The translations under genes and the position numbers were made by a program. Below the pieces are notes generated by a model, which was given only the letters and a program-made list of their open reading frames with translations, ran no database searches and was not told the DNA's origin. A stretch of 64,000 bases of DNA from Dechloromonas sp. (lineage in GTDB: Bacteria; Pseudomonadota; Gammaproteobacteria; Burkholderiales; Rhodocyclaceae). Location: positions 26,756 through 90,755 of the forward strand of contig JAEUOG010000032.1 of assembly GCA_016790815.1 (NCBI GenBank), read 5' to 3'. This document shows positions 56,010 to 64,000 of the stretch, in pieces (the first letter of the stretch is position 1; each line of letters opens with the position of its first letter).

Positions 56010-59000
56010 ATGACTGCCCGCCTGCGCGAAATCCCCTACAACTACACCTCGTTTTCCGATCGCGAGATCGTCATCCGCCTGCTTGGCGCCGACAACTGGG
56101 CGGTTCTCGATGAACTGCGCAGTGAGCGCGTCACCGGCCGTTCGGCGCGCATGCTCTACGAGGTGCTCGGCGACATCTGGGTCGTGCAGCGTAACCCCTA
56201 TCTGGAAGATGACCTGCTCGACAATCGCGAGCGTCGCGATGCGCTGGTCAATGCCCTACACCACCGGCTTTCCGAGGTGGAAAAGCGCCGTACCGCGACG
56301 GAAGGTGAAGACCTGGAGCGGGCGGCCAAGGTCAAGCGTCTGGTCGATGCGGCGCGCGACGCGGTCAATCGTTTCGCCGAACGTTTCGCCGAAACCTACG
56401 ACCTGCGCCGCAAGGTCACACGCATCTTGAGCAAGCACACGCGCAAGGACAACATCGCCTTCGACGGCCTGGCCCGTGTTTCGCACGTTACCGACGCCAC
56501 TGACTGGCGTGTCGAGTACCCCTTCGTCGTCCTCAATCCGGATACGGAAGAGGAAATCGGCCACCTCGTGCGCGGCTGTATCGAAGCCGGCCTGACCATC
56601 ATCGCCCGTGGTGGCGGCACCGGCTACACCGGCGGCGCTGTGCCGCTGACACGCAATGCCGCAGTGATCAACACCGAAAAACTGATCGACATCGGCCCGG
56701 TTGAAGAACTGGTGTTGGCCGGCCATGAAACGCCCTACGCGACGATTCGCACCGGCGCGGGCGTGGTGACCGACCGCGTTTCCGAAGCCGCTACGCTGGC
56801 TGGCCGCGTTTTTGCGGTCGACCCGACTTCGGCCTCTGCTTCGTGCATCGGCGGCAATATCGCGATGAACGCCGGCGGCAAGAAGGCCGTGCTGTGGGGC
56901 ACCGCGCTCGACAACCTGGCGTGGTGGAAGATGGTCGACCCGGACGGTAACTGGCTGGAAGTCGAACGGGTCAATCACAATTACGGCAAGATTCACGAGC
57001 AGGAAAACGTCGAGTTCCGCCTGAAGCGCTTCGATGCTAGCGGCAAGAAATTCCTTGGCGAAGAAATCCTGGTCATGCCGGGCGCCGCCTGCCGCAAGAT
57101 CGGGCTGGGCAAGGACGTGACCGACAAATTCCTCGGCGGCATTCCCGGCGTGCAGAAGGAAGGCACCGACGGCATCATCGTCGCCGCCCGCTGGGTGCTG
57201 CACAAGATGCCGCCGGTGGCGCGCACCGTTTGCCTGGAGTTTTTCGGCCAGGTCCGCGAAGCCGTGCCGGCCATCGTTGAAATTACCGACTACTTCAAGC
57301 CGGGCGGCGCCGGGCATGCGGCTGGTGTGCAACTGGCCGGTCTGGAACACCTCGACGAGCGCTACGTGAAGGCGGTCGGCTACGCGACCAAGGCCAAGCG
57401 CCACGGTCGGCCGAAGATGGTGCTCATCGGCGATCTTGTCGGCCACGACGAAAATGCCGTGATGGCCGCCGCCTCCGAAGTTGTTCGCATGTGCAACCTG
57501 CGTGCGGCAGAGGGTTTCATTGCGGTCAACGCCGAAACGCGCAAGAAATTCTGGCTCGATCGTTCGCGCACCGCCGCCATTTCGCGCCACACCAACGCCT
57601 TCAAGCTGAACGAAGACGTGGTCATCCCGCTGCCGCGCATGGGCGATTACTGCGACGGCATCGAGCGCATCAACATCGAGCTGTCGACGCAGAACAAGCT
57701 GGCCCTCTGCGACGCACTAGCCGAATTCCTCAAGGGCGATCTGCCGCTGCATCGCGGCGATACGACGCTCGATACCGACGTGCTGATCGGCGACCGCCGG
57801 CAGGCCGCGCTCGACTACGTCGAAGCCGTCCGTTTGCGCTGGGCATGGCTGCTCGACAACCTCGACCTGCCGCTAGCTGAGGCTGAATCGCGCTTCGCGT
57901 CTTATGGCGTGGTGGCCGGTGAACTGACCAACCGGGCCGATAACCCGACCTTGTTCCACCGCCTGCAGGATTACTCCGTCCGCACGTCGTGGAAGCAGGA
58001 ACTGCATGCCCGGCTGGCCAAGATTTTCGACGGCGGAGTCTATCGCCCGATCATCGAGCGCATCGAAGCCATCCACAAGGAAGTTCTGCGCGGCCGCGTT
58101 TTCGTCGCCTTGCATATGCACGCTGGCGACGGCAATGTGCATACCAACCTGCCGGTCAATTCCGACAATTACGAGATGCTGCAATCGGCCAACAAGGCGG
58201 TCGAGCGCATCATGCACATCGCCCGTGGGCTCGATGGCGTCATTTCCGGCGAACACGGCATCGGCATCACCAAACTGGAATTCCTGACCGAAGCTGAACT
58301 CGGCCCCTTCCGCGCCTACAAGCAGAAAGTCGATCCGGAAGGTCGTTTCAACAAGGGCAAGCTGATGCCTGGCGGCGACCTCGGCAACGCCTACACGCCG
58401 TCGTTCAGCCTGCTCGGTACCGAGTCGCTGATCATGGAACAGTCCGAAATCGGCAAGATTTCCGACATGGTCAAGGACTGCCTGCGTTGCGGCAAATGCA
58501 AGCCGGTGTGCTCGACGCACGTGCCGCGCGCCAACCTGCTGTACAGCCCGCGCAACAAGATTCTCGCCACCTCGCTGCTGGTCGAAGCCTTCCTGTACGA
58601 AGAGCAGACCCGGCGCGGTATTTCGCTCAAGCATTTCGACGAATTCAACGACGTCGCCGACCACTGCACGGTCTGCCATCGCTGCGTGAAACCTTGCCCG
58701 GTCGACATCGATTTCGGCGATGTTTCGGTGGCCATGCGTAATTTCCTGCGCAAGCAGGACAAGAAGCGTTTCAGCCCCGGCACTGTTGCGGCAATGACTT
58801 ATTTGAATCTCAAGGATCCGGCGACCATCAAGGTCATGCGCGGTGTCATGATGGACTTTGGTTTCAAGGCCCAGCGTCTCGCCCACAAGGCGGCCAAGGC
58901 GCTTGGTTTCGTTCAGGACAGTCGCGCCCATCCGCCAGCGACAGTCGGCGCGCCGACCGTCAAGACGCAGATCATCCACTTCCTCAACCGCCCGATGCCG

Positions 59001-59885
59001 GGCAACCTGCCCAAACGCACCTCGCGCGCCCTGCTCGACATCGAGGACGACAAGGTCATTCCGGTCATACGCAACCCGCAGAAGACAACCGAGGATTCAG
59101 ATGCCGTCTTCTACTTCCCCGGTTGCGGTTCCGAGCGCCTGTTCTCGCAGGTCGGTCTGGCCACGCAGGCGATGCTCTACGAAACCGGCGCCACCACCGT
59201 GCTGCCGCCGGGCTACCTGTGCTGTGGTTATCCGCAGACCGCTTCGGGCGACGAAGACAAGGGCCAGAAGATCACGACGGATAACCGCGTGCTGTTCCAC
59301 CGTGTTGCCAATACGCTGAACTATCTCGACATCAAGACGGTGATCGTTTCCTGCGGTACTTGCATGGATCAGCTGCAGAAATACCAGTTCGAGAAGATCT
59401 TCCCCGGCTGCCGCCTGCTCGACATCCACGAATACCTCATGGAAAAAGGCGTCAAGCTGGAGGGTGTCAGCGGTACGCGCTACATGTATCACGACCCCTG
59501 CCACACGCCGATGAAGGCCTATGCCCCGCTCGCCGTCACCAAGTCGCTGATGGGCCAGGAGGTTCCGCTGACCGACCGTTGCTGCGGCGACTCTGGCTCC
59601 TTCGCGTACTCACGGCCGGACGTCGCGACGCAGGTCAAGTTCCGCAAGCAGCAGGAAATCGAAAGCGGCACCGCCAAATTGCGCGCCGATGGGTTCAAGG
59701 GCGATGTCAAGATACTGACCTCATGCCCGGCCTGTTTGCAGGGGTTGTCCCGCTATGACGATGACGCTGGCACCAAGGCTGATTACATCGTCGTCGAACT
59801 GGCCAAGCATCTGCTCGGCGAAAACTGGATGGCGGACTACGTCGGCAAGGCCAATACGGGTGGGATAGAACGGGTGCTGCTCTGA
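56010..59885 (+). CDS. DUF3683/FAD-oxidase/Fe-S/CCG-domain oxidoreductase
   Basis: A 1291-residue giant oxidoreductase. DUF3683 (about 1-175) precedes a PCMH-type FAD-binding domain (about 175-350, [14 protein letters not shown]), an FAD-oxidase C-terminal domain (about 380-800, ending [11 protein letters not shown] and GEHGIGITK), two 4Fe-4S motifs ([22 protein letters not shown]) and two CCG domains with CCGYPQ and CCGDSGSF. This order is that of D-2-hydroxyacid/glycolate-type dehydrogenases fused to their GlpC/LutA-like electron-transfer part. Probably oxidises a 2-hydroxyacid into the quinone pool. Monocistronic; a repeat copy follows immediately. Confidence 0.92.
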   Translation: MTARLREIPYNYTSFSDREIVIRLLGADNWAVLDELRSERVTGRSARMLYEVLGDIWVVQRNPYLEDDLLDNRERRDALVNALHHRLSEVEKRRTATEGEDLERAAKVKRLVDAARDAVNRFAERFAETYDLRRKVTRILSKHTRKDNIAFDGLARVSHVTDATDWRVEYPFVVLNPDTEEEIGHLVRGCIEAGLTIIARGGGTGYTGGAVPLTRNAAVINTEKLIDIGPVEELVLAGHETPYATIRTGAGVVTDRVSEAATLAGRVFAVDPTSASASCIGGNIAMNAGGKKAVLWGTALDNLAWWKMVDPDGNWLEVERVNHNYGKIHEQENVEFRLKRFDASGKKFLGEEILVMPGAACRKIGLGKDVTDKFLGGIPGVQKEGTDGIIVAARWVLHKMPPVARTVCLEFFGQVREAVPAIVEITDYFKPGGAGHAAGVQLAGLEHLDERYVKAVGYATKAKRHGRPKMVLIGDLVGHDENAVMAAASEVVRMCNLRAAEGFIAVNAETRKKFWLDRSRTAAISRHTNAFKLNEDVVIPLPRMGDYCDGIERINIELSTQNKLALCDALAEFLKGDLPLHRGDTTLDTDVLIGDRRQAALDYVEAVRLRWAWLLDNLDLPLAEAESRFASYGVVAGELTNRADNPTLFHRLQDYSVRTSWKQELHARLAKIFDGGVYRPIIERIEAIHKEVLRGRVFVALHMHAGDGNVHTNLPVNSDNYEMLQSANKAVERIMHIARGLDGVISGEHGIGITKLEFLTEAELGPFRAYKQKVDPEGRFNKGKLMPGGDLGNAYTPSFSLLGTESLIMEQSEIGKISDMVKDCLRCGKCKPVCSTHVPRANLLYSPRNKILATSLLVEAFLYEEQTRRGISLKHFDEFNDVADHCTVCHRCVKPCPVDIDFGDVSVAMRNFLRKQDKKRFSPGTVAAMTYLNLKDPATIKVMRGVMMDFGFKAQRLAHKAAKALGFVQDSRAHPPATVGAPTVKTQIIHFLNRPMPGNLPKRTSRALLDIEDDKVIPVIRNPQKTTEDSDAVFYFPGCGSERLFSQVGLATQAMLYETGATTVLPPGYLCCGYPQTASGDEDKGQKITTDNRVLFHRVANTLNYLDIKTVIVSCGTCMDQLQKYQFEKIFPGCRLLDIHEYLMEKGVKLEGVSGTRYMYHDPCHTPMKAYAPLAVTKSLMGQEVPLTDRCCGDSGSFAYSRPDVATQVKFRKQQEIESGTAKLRADGFKGDVKILTSCPACLQGLSRYDDDAGTKADYIVVELAKHLLGENWMADYVGKANTGGIERVLL

Positions 59886-59920
59886 TTTTCGCCTGTTTTT
59901 TCGGGTCGACCGTGAAATAG
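59884..59920 (+). repeat. Dispersed 36-bp element, copy 22
   Basis: Plus-strand copy, GATTTTCGCC, TTTTTT then GGGTCGACCGTGAAA, overlapping the last two bases of the oxidoreductase gene. Confidence 0.8.
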
Positions 59921-59995
59921 CATTATCTTGAGGAGGGCGCCTTGTGATATTTCAACTTCGGTGTAATCCTCCTAGGATATCCGGAGCGAAATAGC

Positions 59996-60442
59996 ATGGG
60001 TACCCAACTAGAGTGCTGTGATTTGTGCGTAAACCCCGGCGGCGCCGTTCTCTGGCAGTCGTCGTTTTCTCGCGTTGTCAGGGTGGATGACCCAAATTAT
60101 CCGGGTTTCTGTCGGGTCATCTTGAACGACCATGTGCGCGAGATGACTGATCTGGATGCAAGGCGGCGAGCTGAGTTGATGCAGGTGGTCTTTGCCGTCG
60201 AATCTGTGGTTCGTGAGCTTTTCTCCCCGGATAAAATAAACTTGGCCAGTTTTGGCAACATGGTTCCGCATGTTCACTGGCACATCATTCCGCGCTGGCA
60301 GGACGACCGACACTTTCCGGAACCAGTTTGGGGAAGCGTCAGGCGGGATGGCGCTTTGCCTAGGCCAGTGGTTAGCAATGCCGTGCTTGCCGAGGCACTT
60401 GCCGGGATGCTGAGAAATTGCGAAGAAGGGGGGAGATCGTGA
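59996..60442 (+). CDS. HIT family nucleotide-binding hydrolase
   Basis: A 148-residue HIT protein; the catalytic histidine triad is HVHWHIIPRW. Cysteines near the N-terminus (ECCDLCVNPGG) may bind zinc. Family members hydrolyse AMP-linked conjugates. The upstream stretch carries AGGAGG/CCTCCT and the palindrome GGATATCC. Its TGA overlaps the GTG of the next gene. Confidence 0.9.
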   Translation: MGTQLECCDLCVNPGGAVLWQSSFSRVVRVDDPNYPGFCRVILNDHVREMTDLDARRRAELMQVVFAVESVVRELFSPDKINLASFGNMVPHVHWHIIPRWQDDRHFPEPVWGSVRRDGALPRPVVSNAVLAEALAGMLRNCEEGGRS

Positions 60443-62043
60443 CTACCATCGCCATGGGATATCCAGCCATTTCCGATCTTCAAAGCGGGATGGACTATCT
60501 GTCCCAGTTGTCGCTCGCCAACCCGATCGTCGCCGAGCAGCAACTGATGTATTTTGTCGACTCGATGATCATGTCACCGCCTTCGTCGGGCGTCCTTCTC
60601 GCGCTGCTGGAACAGGCGCGCGCACCGATGTGCTTCGTCGAAGAGGAAATGGCGCGGCGTTATCACAACAGGGCGCTACCACTTGCCAACGAAGAGGAGT
60701 CCTGTTTCCAGCAAGTTGTAGCCGCCTGGCGCAAAATGGGTAAGGCCTACGCCCTGTGCGCCCGGCTTGCGGAGCCCGATTCCAGCAACGCGCAGTACGT
60801 TTCCATGATGGCCACGATCCTGCATCGCTGTCTTTACTACACGGGAATGGTGATTCTTGAGCACTACCGCGCCCGTCGCGACCTGCCGCACGGGATCTGG
60901 CTGGATCTGCACGGGTATTACGAAACTGCAGAGGAATGGGGCATTGCATACACCCCAGTTGAGGACGCGCTCGAAAACAGTTTACAAGCCACACATTGTG
61001 CAGCGGCCTATACGACGCTGCTGTTGATCGATATTGCCAGTCCCTACAGCAACAGCGTTCGCAACCTGAATCTCATCAGACGCTGGGCAGGCATTTGGGC
61101 GCCACTGGTCTCCATTCACCAGCTGGATGACGATCTTGAGGTTCCCGCTTACGTCGTCGAGTTGATGAAGGATCTGCCTTTGCATCCGACAGCTGTTTCC
61201 GACGAACCATCCAAGGACATTCGGCGTCTCGACACCACCCGGCTCGGTTTGCAGATCAATCACATGCTGAGCCAGCTTCGACAGCGAGTTACACCCTCAC
61301 AGTTGGGCCTTGGCGAGGAGACCAGTGGCTACGTCATCACGCTGCTTGATCACCTCGCACGTCCTTGGACGCAATCCGCGTCACCTCGCCGCTTCCGACG
61401 TTTTGCCACCGAAGGCGTGGCGAAGGTCGCCGTCGGTTTCGAGGCAATCCACTTTTGTGTTTCTGGAAAGGATTTCGAGCAGCCGGATTCTGCGGCAGCG
61501 TTCTCGCGTGGAGAGTTCGATCAGCTCTTCACCTTCGGCGAACGAGTCGATTCTGAGCAGGTGCCTGCCATCAAGTCGATAATAAGCTATCCAGTCGATG
61601 AGTGGTCGGTTATTAACCACTCGGCCAATGGCTTTCGCTTGGGGCGCAGTTGCGCAGGAATGCGAATATCGCACGGCCAGCTCATGGCACTTTGTCCTCA
61701 CGATGGCGACCATTTTCTGCTGGTGCAGGCGAGCTGGCTGATGCAGGAGGAGGATGGGGGACTGCTTGTTGGTGTGGCTACTCTTCCCGGCATGCCGACC
61801 GGCATCGCGGTGCGTATTGCGGCGCTGAAGGTAGGCAACAACGAGCGATATGTACGCGCTTTTTTGTTGCCGCCCGTGCCGGCAATCAAGGAGGAAGGCT
61901 CAATCGTGCTACCACCCGGGATGTATCACGCGAGCCGGATACTCGATGTTTCCCTTGGCGATGAAACAGTTTCGCAACTTCGTATGAGTCATGTCATACA
62001 GCGCGGTGCTGACTACGATCGCATCAGCTATGAGGTCATTTGA
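60439..62043 (+). CDS. Unknown protein with PilZ-like C-terminus
   Basis: A 534-residue soluble protein. The helical N-terminal two thirds (about 1-330) are not recognised. The last 200 residues contain RRFRR and, about 75 residues later, NHSANGFRL, which fit the RxxxR and (D/N)xSxxG signatures of c-di-GMP-binding PilZ domains; the spacing is longer than usual, as if a segment were inserted. Start GTG 60439 overlaps the HIT stop (GTGA). A c-di-GMP receptor is possible but unproven. Confidence 0.6.
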   Translation: MTTIAMGYPAISDLQSGMDYLSQLSLANPIVAEQQLMYFVDSMIMSPPSSGVLLALLEQARAPMCFVEEEMARRYHNRALPLANEEESCFQQVVAAWRKMGKAYALCARLAEPDSSNAQYVSMMATILHRCLYYTGMVILEHYRARRDLPHGIWLDLHGYYETAEEWGIAYTPVEDALENSLQATHCAAAYTTLLLIDIASPYSNSVRNLNLIRRWAGIWAPLVSIHQLDDDLEVPAYVVELMKDLPLHPTAVSDEPSKDIRRLDTTRLGLQINHMLSQLRQRVTPSQLGLGEETSGYVITLLDHLARPWTQSASPRRFRRFATEGVAKVAVGFEAIHFCVSGKDFEQPDSAAAFSRGEFDQLFTFGERVDSEQVPAIKSIISYPVDEWSVINHSANGFRLGRSCAGMRISHGQLMALCPHDGDHFLLVQASWLMQEEDGGLLVGVATLPGMPTGIAVRIAALKVGNNERYVRAFLLPPVPAIKEEGSIVLPPGMYHASRILDVSLGDETVSQLRMSHVIQRGADYDRISYEVI

Positions 62044-62105
62044 CCTTTCCCGGCGTCGCCTGGCGATGAGTGCGCTAAACTATCGCCCTCATTGTGGAGA
62101 AAAAT

Positions 62106-62525
62106 ATGGCTGGTATGGACAACGATACGCCGGTACCTATTGAAATCAAGCTGCACACGAAATCCCATCGCCTTGAGCTGGTGTACGGTGACGGAGAAAG
62201 TTACTCACTGGATTTCGAGTTCTTGCGCGTCTACACACCATCTGCCGAAGCCAGGGGGCATGGCCCGGGTCAGGAAACCCTGCAAACAGGCAAGCGCAAC
62301 GTTGGCATCGAGCGCATTGAACCTGTCGGAACATACGCCCTGCGCTTGGTATTTTCCGATGGCCACGATAGCGGGCTCTACTCGTGGGATTTGCTCTATA
62401 ACCTGGCCAAGCACCATGAAGATCTGTGGAAGGAATATCTGATGCAGATTGAAAAACAGGGACTGTCTCGCGATATTGACACGTCAACACGTCCGGCAGC
62501 CGGAAGCTGTGGCCACCATAATTGA
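62106..62525 (+). CDS. DUF971 family protein
   Basis: A 139-residue protein with the DUF971 (gamma-butyrobetaine hydroxylase N-terminal-like) layout: [21 protein letters not shown] (two parts), [34 protein letters not shown]. Stand-alone versions are common next to ubiE in betaproteobacteria and may act in Fe-S metabolism. ATG 62106 has GGAG 7 bases upstream; a GTG 12 bases earlier is less likely. The C-terminal GSCGHHN could bind metal. Confidence 0.85.
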   Translation: MAGMDNDTPVPIEIKLHTKSHRLELVYGDGESYSLDFEFLRVYTPSAEARGHGPGQETLQTGKRNVGIERIEPVGTYALRLVFSDGHDSGLYSWDLLYNLAKHHEDLWKEYLMQIEKQGLSRDIDTSTRPAAGSCGHHN

Positions 62526-62529
62526 TATC

Positions 62530-63267
62530 ATGAACAACGAAAAAACCCATTTTGGCTACGAAACTGTTGCCGAGCAGGAAAAAGCACGACGCGTAGCTGA
62601 TGTATTCGATTCCGTTGCAAGTCGCTACGACTTGATGAACGATTTAATGTCAGGTGGCATGCACCGACTCTGGAAAGCCTTCACCATCCAGCGTAGCGGC
62701 GTACGCGAAGGCTCACGCGTTCTTGATGTCGCCGGCGGCACGGGTGACCTGTCACTGGCGTTTTCCAAGCGTGTCGGCAAAAGCGGCCAAGTCTGGCTGA
62801 CCGATATCAACAATGCAATGCTGGCACGTGGACGTGACCGTTTGCTCGACAAGGGGCACATGTTGCCAGTTGCGCAGTGCGATGCTGAAAAACTCCCTTT
62901 TCCTGATGATTGGTTTGATTGTGTGACGGTGGCATTTGGGCTACGCAACATGACCCATAAGGATTCCGCATTGGCTGAAATGCGCCGAGTTCTACGCCCA
63001 GGTGGCCGCCTGCTGGTCCTGGAATTCTCGCAGGTTTGGAAACCGCTCGCCCCTCTCTATGATTTTTATTCCTTCAAGGTTATACCGCGAGTAGGAAAAC
63101 TGGTGACAAACGACTCCGATAGCTATCGCTACCTCTCAGAGTCGATTCGCGTTCATCCGGGACAGGAAGAGTTAAAAACCATGATGGAGCAAGTCGGGCT
63201 TGAAAAGATTGAGTATTTCAACCTTGCTCTCGGCGTTGTTGCCCTACACCGTGGATTCAAGTTCTAA
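62530..63267 (+). CDS. ubiE: Ubiquinone/menaquinone methyltransferase UbiE
   Basis: A 245-residue C-methyltransferase of ubiquinone (and menaquinone) synthesis. [37 protein letters not shown] loop [11 protein letters not shown], and [17 protein letters not shown] are diagnostic. The open frame runs upstream to 62449 through DUF971, so the start is ATG 62530. Confidence 0.96.
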   Translation: MNNEKTHFGYETVAEQEKARRVADVFDSVASRYDLMNDLMSGGMHRLWKAFTIQRSGVREGSRVLDVAGGTGDLSLAFSKRVGKSGQVWLTDINNAMLARGRDRLLDKGHMLPVAQCDAEKLPFPDDWFDCVTVAFGLRNMTHKDSALAEMRRVLRPGGRLLVLEFSQVWKPLAPLYDFYSFKVIPRVGKLVTNDSDSYRYLSESIRVHPGQEELKTMMEQVGLEKIEYFNLALGVVALHRGFKF

Positions 63268-63279
63268 GGTCTGACGTTC

Positions 63280-63858
63280 ATGGATTTTATCCAGTCAGTA
63301 GTGATTCGAGCCCTGAATCATCTGATCCGCGGGGAGGGCTGGGCCCGCAGCCGATTGCTCGGGCATGCCGGTACACAACTTGCCATTGACTCTGGGCCCT
63401 TCAAGCTGAGACTCGGAATTGATGAACATGGCTATTTTCAGGCTGGTGATGATGCTCGTCAGCCAGATGTTATGGTAAGCCTGCCCCCGGATGTCGCGGC
63501 GCGCATGATCTTCGATCGTGACGCGATATTTGTATCGGTAAAACTAGAAGGTGCTGCCGATATTGCCGAAAGCTTCGCATTTGTCGTACGAAATCTTCGA
63601 TGGAACGCGGAGGGAGATTTGGCTGATGTCATTGGCGATATACCTGCTCGACGCCTGTGTTTGCTTGCGCAATCGACTGCAGCTGGGATTCAGCGCGTCA
63701 TAGGTAGCGTTGGCGAGAATTTGACGGAGTACGCCACTGAAGAATCGTCCCTACTTGCCAGACATCGGGATGTCATCGGGTTCGGCAATTCCGTGATGAC
63801 GTTGCGCGATGACGTTGCGAGGCTGGAAAAGCGGATTACCCGCTTGCGCGGTCATTAG
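63280..63858 (+). CDS. ubiJ: SCP2-domain protein UbiJ
   Basis: A 192-residue protein with an SCP2 lipid-binding domain (about 1-110: FKLRLGIDEHGYF, DVMVSLPPDVAARMI, LEGAADIAESFA) and a C-terminal coiled coil (about 160-190). In E. coli UbiJ holds ubiquinone intermediates for the Ubi complex and lies between ubiE and ubiB. Here it follows ubiE by 12 bases. ubiB would be next but the following sequence looks like an insertion. Confidence 0.85.
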   Translation: MDFIQSVVIRALNHLIRGEGWARSRLLGHAGTQLAIDSGPFKLRLGIDEHGYFQAGDDARQPDVMVSLPPDVAARMIFDRDAIFVSVKLEGAADIAESFAFVVRNLRWNAEGDLADVIGDIPARRLCLLAQSTAAGIQRVIGSVGENLTEYATEESSLLARHRDVIGFGNSVMTLRDDVARLEKRITRLRGH

Positions 63859-64000
63859 GGAAGGCTATGTAATCTTTGCATGTTGGTCTATAACAAAATT
63901 ATCTGAATCAATTGGATAGGTGTTGAGATGAAGGCCAATGATTTTCGGAAACTGTCGAGCAGTTTGAAGGATCTAACCCCGCACCAGCGGTAATGCCGTT
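63859..64000 (+). mobile_element. Possible left end of an IS1595-like element
   Basis: After the ubiJ stop comes GGGAAGGCTATGTAA, then 50 A/T-rich bases, then a 21-codon frame at 63928-63993: MKANDFRKLSSSL-KDLTPHQR and a stop. A short N-terminus with LTPHQR is reminiscent of IS1595-family transposases. Either the transposase gene is broken after 21 codons or the resemblance is accidental. The window ends 7 bases later, so neither terminal repeats nor the zinc-ribbon can be checked. Confidence 0.35.

Noticed and set aside
56808-56830. GTTTTTGCGGTCGACCC in the oxidoreductase as a repeat copy
   Set aside because: Shares only the GGTCGACC core by coding need (FAVDPTSAS) and lacks the GATTT block and the CGYRG end.
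56256-57590. Minus-strand frames of 444 and 368 codons over the long oxidoreductase
   Set aside because: Both lie opposite FAD-binding and Fe-S motifs that are plainly functional; no recognisable domain.

Overview
The window looks like a chromosomal piece of a high-GC betaproteobacterium, most likely a Rhodocyclales/Azonexaceae (Dechloromonas-like) organism. This is inferred from gene content and order: an rpoN-hpf-ptsN-hprK nitrogen-PTS block, a recA-recX pair, a very long DUF3683-type FAD/Fe-S oxidoreductase, a complex I NDUFA9-like SDR and a ubiE-ubiJ pair. No rRNA, tRNA, CRISPR array or intact mobile element was seen.

Region 1 (1-13.9 kb, mostly minus strand) is a type II polyketide/fatty-acid-like locus of the aryl polyene (APE) kind. 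It holds two acyl carrier proteins, two ketosynthases and a chain-length-factor-like partner (cut by the window edge). It also holds an AMP-ligase, a hot-dog dehydratase, a lysophospholipid-type acyltransferase, a LolA-like carrier, an MMPL exporter, a thioesterase-like hydrolase, a NodB-type deacetylase, a methyltransferase and a DUF1615 lipoprotein. Most neighbours overlap by 4 bases. A plus-strand secreted hydrolase interrupts it at 1660-2451.

Region 2 (14-28.4 kb) holds dsbD, cutA, a NodI/NodJ-like ABC exporter split by a B12-type radical SAM gene and a decayed ORF, a ferredoxin-like protein, a P-type cation ATPase, a VanZ protein, a sodium:solute symporter and rluA. rluA is preceded by a small secreted-protein gene whose start lies directly behind a perfect LexA box.

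Region 3 (28.6-34.4 kb, plus strand) is recA-recX-lptB-rpoN-hpf-ptsN-hprK plus a PsiF-like gene, with two clear intrinsic terminators. Region 4 (34.4-46 kb) has a cyclase-FHA protein, ttcA, a hybrid histidine kinase paired with a FIST sensor, a MidA-like methyltransferase, cca and an NDUFA9-like protein. Region 5 (46-55.9 kb) has a Slt-type transglycosylase, 5-formyl-THF cyclo-ligase, a cysK-patB operon, a carbonic-anhydrase-like protein, ilvA, a YqaA-like protein and chrA. Region 6 (56-64 kb) has the DUF3683 oxidoreductase, a HIT protein, a PilZ-like unknown, DUF971, ubiE and ubiJ. The window ends in what may be the start of an IS1595-like element.

The most striking unexplained signal is a dispersed, asymmetric element of about 36 bp. 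It has GATTT-GG, then a T-rich stretch, then a nearly palindromic GGTYGACCGYRG core. At least 22 copies occur in both orientations, between genes and inside them, where the reading frame stays open.
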